From assembly GCA_947457105.1 (NCBI GenBank), contig CANGUP010000014.1:1-35089 (forward strand): 35,089 nucleotides of DNA, read 5' to 3'. Positions 1 through 7,584 of the stretch are shown here, in pieces. The position numbers and the translations under genes are program-made. How positions within the stretch are numbered: position 1 is the first letter of the stretch; each line of letters starts with the position of its first letter. A model generated the notes under the pieces. The model did no database searches. It was not told the origin of the DNA and saw only the letters and a program-made list of their open reading frames with translations. Source of the DNA: Flavobacteriaceae bacterium. GTDB taxonomy: Bacteria; Bacteroidota; Bacteroidia; Flavobacteriales; Flavobacteriaceae.

Positions 1-909
1 ATTTTTGCCATCGTTATGATTGCAATGGAATATTTTATAGACTCAGGAGACCAGCCAGCTTTCATAAAGTATCCAATGTTATCTTTATTTCTTGCTGTAT
101 TCCTGTTCTTGTTAGTAGCCATAGAAATTGTGGTTAGTGCAGTAGATAAAGTGACTTATTATTTGTTAACTAATGATCAGAAAAAACAATTAGAAGAAGC
201 ACAATCAATTCCATTTACTGAAAGTAAATTCTATCAAGGAATCATGAATAAATTTACTCGTTCTAAAGATATCGAGCAAGAATCTGATATATTGTTAGAT
301 CATGATTACGATGGAATTCGCGAACTAGATAACGTGCTTCCGCCATGGTGGGTAAATTTATTTTATGCAACCATAATTTTTGGACTAGTTTATATTGTTA
401 GATTCCATGTGGTTAATGATTATACTCAGGCAGAAGAATTTAATCAAGAAGTGGCATTAGCCAATATTGAAATTGAAAAAAATAAAGCAGCAAATCCAGT
501 TGAAGAAGTAACAGTTGATAAAGTTACCTTATTAACAGATTCAGAAAGCTTAGCAAAAGGAAAGGAAATTTTTACTAATGCTTGTGCTGCATGTCACAAA
601 GCAGATGGAGGAGGAGTAGTTGGTCCAAACCTAACTGACCAATTCTGGATTAATGGTGGCGGTATTAAAAATGTATTTAAACTGATTGCAGAAGGTAGTA
701 AAAACAATCCAACTATGGTTGGTTGGGCTAAAACACTTGGAACCAAAGAGGTTCAAAAAGTAGCAAGTTATGTTTTAAGTTTACAAGGAACTAAACCAGC
801 AGGAGAAAAACCAGCTGAAGGAGAAAAATGGGTTGAAGAAGCTGCTCCAAAAACTGATGCACCAGCAACAGCTGCAACAGATACAACTAATGTTGCAACA
901 ACAAAATAA
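1..909 (+). CDS. ccoP: cbb3-type cytochrome c oxidase subunit CcoP, 5'-partial
   Basis: This is the di- or mono-haem c subunit that passes electrons to the CcoNO core of the high-affinity cbb3 oxidase. The frame is open to base 1, so the true start probably lies outside the window and the ATG at 16 is internal. Two membrane segments are visible (about residues 20-42 and 112-130 counted from 16), the second led by the family motif PPWWVNLFYAT. One haem site, CAACH (C190-H194), is present, with M234 in PTMVGW as the likely distal ligand. There is no second CxxCH; proteobacterial CcoP has two, and my recollection is that Bacteroidota forms have one. The tail is rich in Ala, Thr and Pro. ccoG follows after a hairpin. 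The family call is very secure. Confidence 0.93.
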   Translation: MFAIVMIAMEYFIDSGDQPAFIKYPMLSLFLAVFLFLLVAIEIVVSAVDKVTYYLLTNDQKKQLEEAQSIPFTESKFYQGIMNKFTRSKDIEQESDILLDHDYDGIRELDNVLPPWWVNLFYATIIFGLVYIVRFHVVNDYTQAEEFNQEVALANIEIEKNKAANPVEEVTVDKVTLLTDSESLAKGKEIFTNACAACHKADGGGVVGPNLTDQFWINGGGIKNVFKLIAEGSKNNPTMVGWAKTLGTKEVQKVASYVLSLQGTKPAGEKPAEGEKWVEEAAPKTDAPATAATDTTNVATTK

Positions 910-919
910 TGTATTTAAT

Positions 920-950
920 GAAAGGTTTTAAGTTTAACTTAAAACCTTTC
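920..950 (+). terminator. Long hairpin between ccoP and ccoG, no U-tract
   Basis: GAAAGGTTTTAAGTT is followed by one T and then its exact reverse complement, giving a 15-bp stem palindrome 10 bases after the ccoP stop. No T-run follows on the plus strand, so it looks more like an mRNA processing or stability hairpin, or a leaky attenuator, than a standard intrinsic terminator. Confidence 0.5.
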
Positions 951-988
951 AAAATTATACGAGCTTAAATTCGTAAAAAACAAAAAAA

Positions 989-2410
989 ATGACATCCAAT
1001 TTACCTGATGATAGTTTTAGAGATACTATTGCAACCATTGATGAAACCGGAAAAAGAGCTTTTATTCATCCTAAAAAACCATCTGGACCTTTTTATGATA
1101 AGCGTAAAATAGTAAGTTATTTTTTACTACTGTTTTTATTATCAGCTCCATTTATCAAAATTAATGGAAATCAGTTTTTGATGTTTAATGTTTTGGAAAG
1201 AAGGTTTAATATTTTTAGTTTTCCTTTTTGGCCTCAAGATTTTCACCTTTTTGTGATTTCAATGATAATAGGAGTAGTTGGTTTAGCACTATTTACTGTT
1301 GCATTTGGTAGAATTTTTTGTGGTTGGTTTTGTCCTCAAACAATTTTTATGGAAATGATTTTCCGTAGAATTGAATTTTGGATAGATGGTGATAGAGCAC
1401 AACAAATTAGATTAGCAAAGCAAGATTGGGATGGAGAAAAGATAAAAAAGAGAGTAACTAAATGGATCATCTTTTTTATAATTTCTTTTATAATTGCTAA
1501 TGTTTTTCTAGCTTATTTGATAGGTAGTGATAAACTAATATCATTTATTTTAGATGGACCAACCAAAAACGTAAGCACATTAATATCTTTATTAATCTTC
1601 ACAGGAGTTTTCTATTTTATATACGCATGGTTTAGAGAGCAAGTTTGCATTATAGCTTGTCCTTATGGTAGAATGCAAGGTGTTTTATTGGATAATAAAA
1701 CCATAAATGTCGCTTATGATCACGTAAGAGGTGAAGGTGAAATAGGAAGAGCTAAATTCAATAAAAATGAAGATAGAGCTGCTTCAGGAAAAGGTGATTG
1801 TATCGATTGTAAAGTTTGCGTTCATGTTTGTCCAACAGGAATTGATATTAGAAATGGTACTCAATTAGAGTGTATCAATTGCACTGCCTGTATCGATGAA
1901 TGTGACACTATTATGGAGAAAGTTGGTTTGCCAAAAGGACTCATAAGATATGCCAGTGAGGATGAAATTGTAAAGAAAGGGAAGTTCAAACTTACTACAA
2001 GAATGAAAGGTTATATTGCAGTTTTAGCAATATTAATTGGAGTTTTTATAGGTATGCTTTTCTTAAGAAATGATGTTGAAGCAACAATTTTGCACATGCC
2101 AGGTCAATTATTTCAGCATGAAGGAAGTAATATTACAAATATTTATAATTACAAGATTGTCAATAAAACAGAAGGTGAATTTAGTAATGTGACTTTTAAA
2201 TTAATTGAGCCTAAAGGTGAAATTAAATTGGCTGGAAGCCCATTTATTAAAGTACCAAAACAAGGAATCACTGAAGGATCAATGTTTGTTAAAGTACCTG
2301 AAAAAGATTTAAAGGGAGAAAAAATTGATGTTAAAATTGAAGTTTACGATAACAATAAACTAATAGAAACAACAACAACCAATTTTACAGGTCCAAGAAA
2401 TTTCAATTAG
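989..2410 (+). CDS. ccoG: Cytochrome c oxidase accessory protein CcoG (FixG/RdxA)
   Basis: CcoG is a membrane iron-sulphur protein needed for cbb3 assembly; in studied relatives it reduces Cu(II) to Cu(I) for the oxidase copper centre. The 473-residue protein has several membrane segments, a CGWFC motif at C111-C115, a C220/C224 pair in CIIACPYGR, and two 4Fe-4S clusters: C271, C274, C277, C281 and C295, C298, C301, C305. A last membrane span near residue 345 leads to a C-terminal Ig-like domain, as in the family. Length and order match full-length CcoG. It starts 79 bases after ccoP and is followed by ccoH, the usual order of ccoNOPGH clusters. Confidence 0.95.
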   Translation: MTSNLPDDSFRDTIATIDETGKRAFIHPKKPSGPFYDKRKIVSYFLLLFLLSAPFIKINGNQFLMFNVLERRFNIFSFPFWPQDFHLFVISMIIGVVGLALFTVAFGRIFCGWFCPQTIFMEMIFRRIEFWIDGDRAQQIRLAKQDWDGEKIKKRVTKWIIFFIISFIIANVFLAYLIGSDKLISFILDGPTKNVSTLISLLIFTGVFYFIYAWFREQVCIIACPYGRMQGVLLDNKTINVAYDHVRGEGEIGRAKFNKNEDRAASGKGDCIDCKVCVHVCPTGIDIRNGTQLECINCTACIDECDTIMEKVGLPKGLIRYASEDEIVKKGKFKLTTRMKGYIAVLAILIGVFIGMLFLRNDVEATILHMPGQLFQHEGSNITNIYNYKIVNKTEGEFSNVTFKLIEPKGEIKLAGSPFIKVPKQGITEGSMFVKVPEKDLKGEKIDVKIEVYDNNKLIETTTTNFTGPRNFN

Positions 2411-2447
2411 AAAATAGATTAAAAAATTATTTTAATAAAGTAAAGTT

Positions 2448-2894
2448 ATGAAAATCAATTGGGGAACAGGAATAGTAATTGCATTTGCACTTTTTATGAG
2501 TTTTATCTTATTCTTTGTTTTTAAAGTGCAATCCGATAGTAAATATGACAACGAATTAGTGGTTGAAAAATACTATTTGAAGGAACAAACATTTGAAAAA
2601 CAAATGGAGAAAGAGCAAAATGCTCAAGATATGACTGAAGAAGTAAAAATTACTACTTCTGAAAATGGAATAATGATAGCATTTCCTGATGGATTTGATA
2701 TCTCAAAAATAAATGGAAAAGTGTCCTTATACAGACCGTCAAACAAAAAATTAGATTTTGAAATTCCTATTTCATTATCTAGTCCACATTTGCTCATACC
2801 TAAAAGTAATTTGGTTGGCGGTCGTTGGGACATTTCTATAGATTGGTCTTATGAAGGCAAAGAATTCTTAAGTAAAGAAACTATTTTATATTAA
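2448..2894 (+). CDS. ccoH: FixH/CcoH family cbb3 assembly protein
   Basis: A small protein of 148 residues with one N-terminal membrane span (about residues 7-26) and a periplasmic beta-rich domain, the FixH/CcoH layout. CcoH associates with cbb3 oxidase during assembly. The motif WDISIDWSYEGKEF near the C terminus resembles the family end (R/W-x-L-x-x-x-W). It lies 37 bases after ccoG and 8 bases before the TauE/SafE gene, so all are likely on one mRNA. The family is weakly conserved, so the call rests on position as well as architecture. Confidence 0.85.
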   Translation: MKINWGTGIVIAFALFMSFILFFVFKVQSDSKYDNELVVEKYYLKEQTFEKQMEKEQNAQDMTEEVKITTSENGIMIAFPDGFDISKINGKVSLYRPSNKKLDFEIPISLSSPHLLIPKSNLVGGRWDISIDWSYEGKEFLSKETILY

Positions 2895-2902
2895 CAAGTG
2901 TC

Positions 2903-3607
2903 ATGCTTTACTCAGCTCTCATATTCGGATTAATTAGTAGTTTGCACTGTATTGGTATGTGCGGTCCAATTGCTATGATGTTGCCTGTTGATAGAAGTAA
3001 TCCAACAAAAAAAGTAATTCAAATAATGCTGTATCAAATAGGAAGATTATCTGCCTATGCATCATTAGGACTTATTTTTGGAATATTGGGTAAAGGATTT
3101 TACATGGCTGGTATCCAACAACACATATCAATAATTGTTGGAATTTTAATGATTTTAATTGTATTAATTCCTGAGCGATTGTTCATGAAATATAATTTTT
3201 CTAAACCAGTTTATAAGTTACTATCTAATGTAAAAACAAGTTTGGGAAACCAATTTAAAAGAAAATCTCCGGATGCTCTTTTTACCATTGGATTGTTAAA
3301 CGGATTTCTCCCATGTGGATTAGTTTACGCTGCTCTCTTTGGAGCCATAGCCATGCAAAATGTAACTTTAGGTGTAACCTATATGTTGCTTTATGGATTG
3401 GGAACCATACCAATGATGAGTGCTGTAGTTTATATCTCTAATTTCTTATCTATTCCATTACGAAGTAAAATGCAAAAGATAATTCCTTTAGTTACTGTTA
3501 TTATCGGAACGCTCTTTATTTTAAGGGGATTAGGATTAGATATTGCCAATATATCTCCAAGTAACATGAATTTGTTTGTGCAAGCAAACGCAAATTGTCA
3601 TAATTAA
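2903..3607 (+). CDS. TauE/SafE-like (DsbD_2) membrane protein of the cco operon
   Basis: A 234-residue polytopic membrane protein with about six spans. It begins with FGLISSLHCIGMCGPIAMM, the HC-x3-CGP signature of the PF13386 (DsbD-like, sulfite exporter TauE/SafE) group, and repeats a related half-motif in NGFLPCGLVYAAL, indicating an internally duplicated fold. Relatives occur at the end of cbb3 operons in many bacteria and are suspected to handle copper or thiol redox for oxidase maturation; no substrate can be read from the sequence. It follows ccoH by 8 bases, supporting a role in cbb3 biogenesis rather than in sulfite export. Confidence 0.85.
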   Translation: MLYSALIFGLISSLHCIGMCGPIAMMLPVDRSNPTKKVIQIMLYQIGRLSAYASLGLIFGILGKGFYMAGIQQHISIIVGILMILIVLIPERLFMKYNFSKPVYKLLSNVKTSLGNQFKRKSPDALFTIGLLNGFLPCGLVYAALFGAIAMQNVTLGVTYMLLYGLGTIPMMSAVVYISNFLSIPLRSKMQKIIPLVTVIIGTLFILRGLGLDIANISPSNMNLFVQANANCHN

Positions 3608-3615
3608 TTAACTAA

Positions 3616-3858
3616 ATGCAAACTATTATGGAAAGACATGATTTAATCCACGAGTTTCCTGAATATCAGGATAAAATCCACCAATTAAAAGTTGAAGATA
3701 CTCATTTCAGAAAAATATTCGATGAATATCACGAATTAGAACATAGAATTCACAATATCAATACTGGTGAAGAAATTGTAATAGATGAATATGCTCATGA
3801 GTTAAAAGCAAAGTTACTACATCTTAAAGATGAGATTTATTCTCACCTTAATAGATAG
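3616..3858 (+). CDS. YdcH/DUF465-like small helical protein
   Basis: An 80-residue, highly charged, all-helical protein. The start MERHDLIHEFPEYQDKI and the pattern HFRKIFDEYHELEHRIHNI match the DUF465 (YdcH) family of short coiled coils of unknown function. Translation could begin at 3616 or at the second ATG at 3628, which gives the more usual N terminus. It lies 8 bases after the TauE/SafE gene and is the last gene before a strong terminator, so it is the tail of the cco transcript; whether it works with the oxidase is unknown. Confidence 0.8.
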   Translation: MQTIMERHDLIHEFPEYQDKIHQLKVEDTHFRKIFDEYHELEHRIHNINTGEEIVIDEYAHELKAKLLHLKDEIYSHLNR

Positions 3859-3882
3859 TAATTTTTATTTTGGGTTTTAAAG

Positions 3883-3909
3883 AAAAGCACGCTGTAAGGC
3901 GTGCTTTTT
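3883..3909 (+). terminator. Intrinsic terminator of the cco operon
   Basis: AAAAGCACGC, loop TGTAAG, GCGTGCTTTT then a further T: a 10-bp perfect stem with a T-run 24 bases after the YdcH-like gene. Confidence 0.9.
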
Positions 3910-3978
3910 GATTTTGTAATATTGTTTAAACATTTTAAAAGAATCTACTTATAATCAAAGCTAAAATAACTTTCATAA

Positions 3979-4000
3979 TTACTAACTTTTTAATTAGTAA
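3979..4000. promoter_or_regulatory. Inverted repeat upstream of lipoprotein gene 4052
   Basis: TTACTAA and TTAGTAA form perfect 7-bp arms around an 8-base spacer, about 50 bases before the start at 4052. A weak -7-like element TAATTTCG follows near 4019. It could be an operator for the two-gene module, but AT-rich palindromes arise easily by chance. Confidence 0.25.
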
Positions 4001-4051
4001 AACATACTAGTTTTATACTAATTTCGTTATCGATTTAATACCAATATTTCA

Positions 4052-5194
4052 ATGTATAAAAAACTCCTTTTTCCGCTAGTTGCGTTGTTATTTTTATCTT
4101 GCGAAAGTAAAAAGAAACATGATGTCATTAAGTCTTTTTGCTATTGGAAAACCGATAGTTATTTTGGACAAGAAGAAGATACTCTTGCCAAACAAATGAA
4201 TCTAAAACACATGTACATTCGCTTTTTTGACGTCGATTGGAATCCATATGCAGAAGAAGCCCAACCTGTAGCAACCGTTTATAATATTCGAATTACTGAT
4301 GGTTTAAATATTACACCAAGTATTTTTATTACTAATGATGTACTTTTAAATTCGTCAAAGCCTCAATTGGATATTTTATCGGAACGAATGGCAATTCGCA
4401 TAAAAAAAATCATTGATAAATATCAAACTGAAAAAGCGAGTGCTTTAGCATACAAAATTGCAGATGCAGATTATGAAAGACAAAAAGGAAATGCTTTTCA
4501 ATCTAGATTAAGCACAGATTCCATAATAATAGCGGAAAAGCCAAAATTCGAGAAAGACATTCAAGAACTTCTTTTTGATTGCGATTGGACCGAATCATCT
4601 AAAGAGAATTATTTTTATTTGTTAGAAAAATTGAAATCAAAATTTTCTAATTATAAAATTGCTTCAACCATTCGACTTTGGCAATATAAATATTATGAAA
4701 AAGCAGGAGTTCCTCCGGTGGATAAAGGACTTTTAATGTGTTACAACATGACAAATCCTACTGAATATAATACCAAAAACTCCATTGGAACAAGTGATGA
4801 ATTGGCTGATTATATTACACATGATAAATATCCATTAGAATTAGACATTGCTTTGCCTTTGTTTAGTTGGTCCGTTTTATTTCGTGGTGGCGAATTTAAA
4901 GGTGTTATTTCCGATTATCAAGAGTTTGAAAAAAGTCCAACAATTTTCAAGAAAACTGATGATAATAAATACACTTTACAAGATGACATTCAAATAGGAA
5001 ATTTCTACGCAAGAAATGGTGATGAAATAAAAATTGAAAAAATTTCGGATGATGAAATTGAAAATATGATTGAAATAATTTCAGACAAAGTCAAGATTTC
5101 AAACAATACCAAAGTCACCTTCTTTTCATTCGATAAAAAATACATAAACGATTATGGAGTTCAAAATATATCCAAGTATTATGAAAGTTTTTAG
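4052..5194 (+). CDS. TIM-barrel-like lipoprotein of unknown function
   Basis: The N terminus MYKKLLFPLVALLFLSC is a lipoprotein signal with a lipobox ending at C17, so the 380-residue protein is probably anchored in the outer membrane. Strand-like blocks (FCYWKTDS, HMYIRFFDVDW, ITPSIFITNDV, LLFDCDWTE, ASTIRLWQYKYY, LLMCYNM, ELDIALPLFSW) recur at spacings expected for a beta/alpha barrel. The acidic DCDWT block at D176-D178, at the end of a middle strand, recalls the DxDxE region of GH18-like folds, but a full catalytic motif is not visible. It overlaps the next gene by 14 bases, so the two are probably translated together. I recognise no characterised homologue. Confidence 0.7.
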   Translation: MYKKLLFPLVALLFLSCESKKKHDVIKSFCYWKTDSYFGQEEDTLAKQMNLKHMYIRFFDVDWNPYAEEAQPVATVYNIRITDGLNITPSIFITNDVLLNSSKPQLDILSERMAIRIKKIIDKYQTEKASALAYKIADADYERQKGNAFQSRLSTDSIIIAEKPKFEKDIQELLFDCDWTESSKENYFYLLEKLKSKFSNYKIASTIRLWQYKYYEKAGVPPVDKGLLMCYNMTNPTEYNTKNSIGTSDELADYITHDKYPLELDIALPLFSWSVLFRGGEFKGVISDYQEFEKSPTIFKKTDDNKYTLQDDIQIGNFYARNGDEIKIEKISDDEIENMIEIISDKVKISNNTKVTFFSFDKKYINDYGVQNISKYYESF

Positions 5195-7520
5195 TGCTTT
5201 TTTGCTGTTATTTAGCATCCAAATTTTTGCTTGTGGATGGAGTGAATCTGCCGAAACTACTCGTTTAGCATTGTTTCGTGCAGAACGAATTAACAATGTA
5301 AAATTACGACCATTTTGCTATTCTGCCGATTATTACATGTCGGTAAAAGAAGGAAAAAATGCCGATCAAATTAGAAATTGTAAAGAATGGCAAGCCAAAC
5401 TTGGCAACCAAATTTCTATTGATGACATTTACGAAATTCTTTATAATACTGAATCGGAAAAGTTTGAAAATGCTTCTAAATCTAAAGTTTTACAAAATGT
5501 ATTTAAAGACAATTCCTTTATTGAAGCATTGGCTTTACCAAAGAACAAATTGTTTTTCGAATATATTTCATTAGCCAAAAAGATTGAATACAACAATTTA
5601 GGAGGAAATAAATGGGAATCTTGGGATGATATTCAAGTAGATTATTATCATGAAAAATCTAAAGTGAAAGCGGTAATTTCAAATTTCAAAAATAAATTGC
5701 AATCTACCAAAGATGCTTTTCTAATTAAAAGATATGCATTTTTATTGTTGCGATATGATTTTTATAACAACGGAACTTCTAAAGAAATTGAAGAGTTGTA
5801 TCAAAAATATTTTACATCTAAAGACAATTCTATTTTAAATCCTTGGGCAATGCATTATTTTGCTATGTCTATAGAAGATAAAGCATTACGTAATTATTAT
5901 TTAAGTAAAGTTTTCGTTTCATGCGATGAAAAAGCATTTGCTGTGATGCTAAATTTTGATGATAAAATCATTGAGGAAACATTGAAATATGCAAAAAATG
6001 ATTTTGAAAAAGGAATAATTTTGGCATTGAAATGTATGAGAAATCCTTCACCAGCTTTAAAAGACTTGAAGGAAATTCAACAATTAATTCCTCAAAGTGA
6101 ATATTTTAGTTTTCTTGTTGGAAGAGAAATCAACAAATTAGAAGATTGGATTTTTACACCAAAATATACCGAAAATTCTCCATCAGTGGTTTTTGAAACT
6201 CAAGATTGGTATACCGATTATGAAAAAGCCAAAAAAGAAAACGAAATTAATGATTATGCTTACTTAAATGAGTTGAAAGCATATCTGATAGAGATTCAAT
6301 CTCAAGCTATTGGTGAGCAAAAAGATTTTTATAATACTGCCATTGCACAATTATGTTTTATAAATGATGAAATTGATTTAGGGAAGCAATATTCCAATAA
6401 AATTTCATCTAATGCGAATGCTAGTATTCTACTTCAAAAGCATATTCAGTTGGCTTTAATTGCTTTAAAACAAGGAAATATCTCTGATGAAAAAACGAAA
6501 CAAATTCTATTCGAAAGTTTCAATGCTATTGAAGATATTGTAGAAAATGATGCGACACTTTTTAAAAGTATGTATTCTCTATATCGAATTGCAAGTAAAC
6601 AATATTTAGATAAAAAAGATGCCGCAACTGCTGGTTTGTTGTTTTTAAAATCAGAAAACAAGAAGACATATTCAGATAATTTTGGTGGATATTATAGCTA
6701 TTATGAAGACCAATACTACTATTATTACATAGGTTATTTCGAGCGTTTTGCAAAAGAAAAAGATATTGATAACCTGATAGCATTAATTCAAAAAGAAGAC
6801 AAAACTCCTTTTGAAAAGTACATTTGTTCGGGCACGACATTTCAAGACATAAATGCTTACAAAGATGTTAAAGGAACGCTTGCTTTTAGAAATAATAATT
6901 TAGAATTAGCTCAAAAAACCTTTGCTGAAATTCCTAAAGAGTTCTATGAAAAAACGTATGAGTTTAAATACTATTTAAATGAAAATCCATTCATTCCAAA
7001 GGTTTTAGTTTATGGAACTACAGATAGAAAGTATAATTACAAGTTTGATAAAGCCAATTTTGTTGCTACATTAATTAAGTTGAAAAAACAAAATACAGCC
7101 GAAAGTAATTTGAAGTTGGCTCATGCATATTATAATGTTTCTTCTGTTGGAAACGCTTGGATGATGACAGCTTATGGATTGTCTTCGGGTGAATATAGTT
7201 TTGCAGATTATGTTTTTGGTGGCAATAGAGTAGATAAAGAAGTAACATTTCAAAATGGGAATTTTTATAATCTTGAAATGGCAAGACAATATTATCAAAA
7301 AGCTTTGCAATTAGCTAAAAATAAAGAGATAAAAGCAATGGCAAGTTTAATGATTTTTGAATGTGATTTAACCAAACATTATTCCTTCGCAAAGCCTTAT
7401 GAAGAAAATCCGAAACCATTTATTGCAGGAATTGAAATTAAAAACTTTCTAACAATTTATAAGAATACTAAAACGTATCAGCAATATAATTGTCCATTGT
7501 TAGAACAGTTTATAAAGTAA
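5181..7520 (+). CDS. Large secreted helical-repeat protein of unknown function
   Basis: The ORF track starts at 5154, but the ATG at 5181 gives a clear signal peptide (MKVFSAFLLLFSIQIFA, then CGW), so I choose it. The mature protein of about 760 residues is mostly helical, with TPR/SEL-like segments such as RQYYQKALQLAKNKEIKAM near the C terminus and a Tyr-rich stretch (YYSYYEDQYYYYYIGYF) near residue 520 of the track protein. The conserved-looking N-terminal ACGW could be a second lipidation site or a disulphide partner. It overlaps the lipoprotein gene by 14 bases and ends at a strong bidirectional terminator, so the pair forms a closed two-gene unit. Function unknown. Confidence 0.7.
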   Translation: MKVFSAFLLLFSIQIFACGWSESAETTRLALFRAERINNVKLRPFCYSADYYMSVKEGKNADQIRNCKEWQAKLGNQISIDDIYEILYNTESEKFENASKSKVLQNVFKDNSFIEALALPKNKLFFEYISLAKKIEYNNLGGNKWESWDDIQVDYYHEKSKVKAVISNFKNKLQSTKDAFLIKRYAFLLLRYDFYNNGTSKEIEELYQKYFTSKDNSILNPWAMHYFAMSIEDKALRNYYLSKVFVSCDEKAFAVMLNFDDKIIEETLKYAKNDFEKGIILALKCMRNPSPALKDLKEIQQLIPQSEYFSFLVGREINKLEDWIFTPKYTENSPSVVFETQDWYTDYEKAKKENEINDYAYLNELKAYLIEIQSQAIGEQKDFYNTAIAQLCFINDEIDLGKQYSNKISSNANASILLQKHIQLALIALKQGNISDEKTKQILFESFNAIEDIVENDATLFKSMYSLYRIASKQYLDKKDAATAGLLFLKSENKKTYSDNFGGYYSYYEDQYYYYYIGYFERFAKEKDIDNLIALIQKEDKTPFEKYICSGTTFQDINAYKDVKGTLAFRNNNLELAQKTFAEIPKEFYEKTYEFKYYLNENPFIPKVLVYGTTDRKYNYKFDKANFVATLIKLKKQNTAESNLKLAHAYYNVSSVGNAWMMTAYGLSSGEYSFADYVFGGNRVDKEVTFQNGNFYNLEMARQYYQKALQLAKNKEIKAMASLMIFECDLTKHYSFAKPYEENPKPFIAGIEIKNFLTIYKNTKTYQQYNCPLLEQFIK

Positions 7521-7526
7521 TTTGAA

Positions 7527-7568
7527 AAAATAAGGGAATTAAAATCAATTTTTTAATTCCCTTATTTT
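7527..7568. terminator. Bidirectional terminator between gene 5181 and hemN
   Basis: AAAATAAGGGAATTAAAA pairs perfectly over 18 bp with TTTTAATTCCCTTATTTT across a 6-base loop. Both flanks supply T-runs on their own strand, so it should stop transcription from both convergent genes. Confidence 0.92.
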
Positions 7569-7584
7569 ATTATAATTGTGATAA

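Noticed and set aside
5154-5180. Track start of the secreted repeat protein (MEFKIYPSI...)
   Set aside because: These nine residues are read from inside the lipoprotein gene and would bury the signal peptide; the ATG at 5181 is better.
6446-6840. Two minus-strand ORFs inside the secreted repeat protein gene
   Set aside because: Shadows on the opposite strand of a long intact gene; composition is what an AT-rich antisense frame gives.
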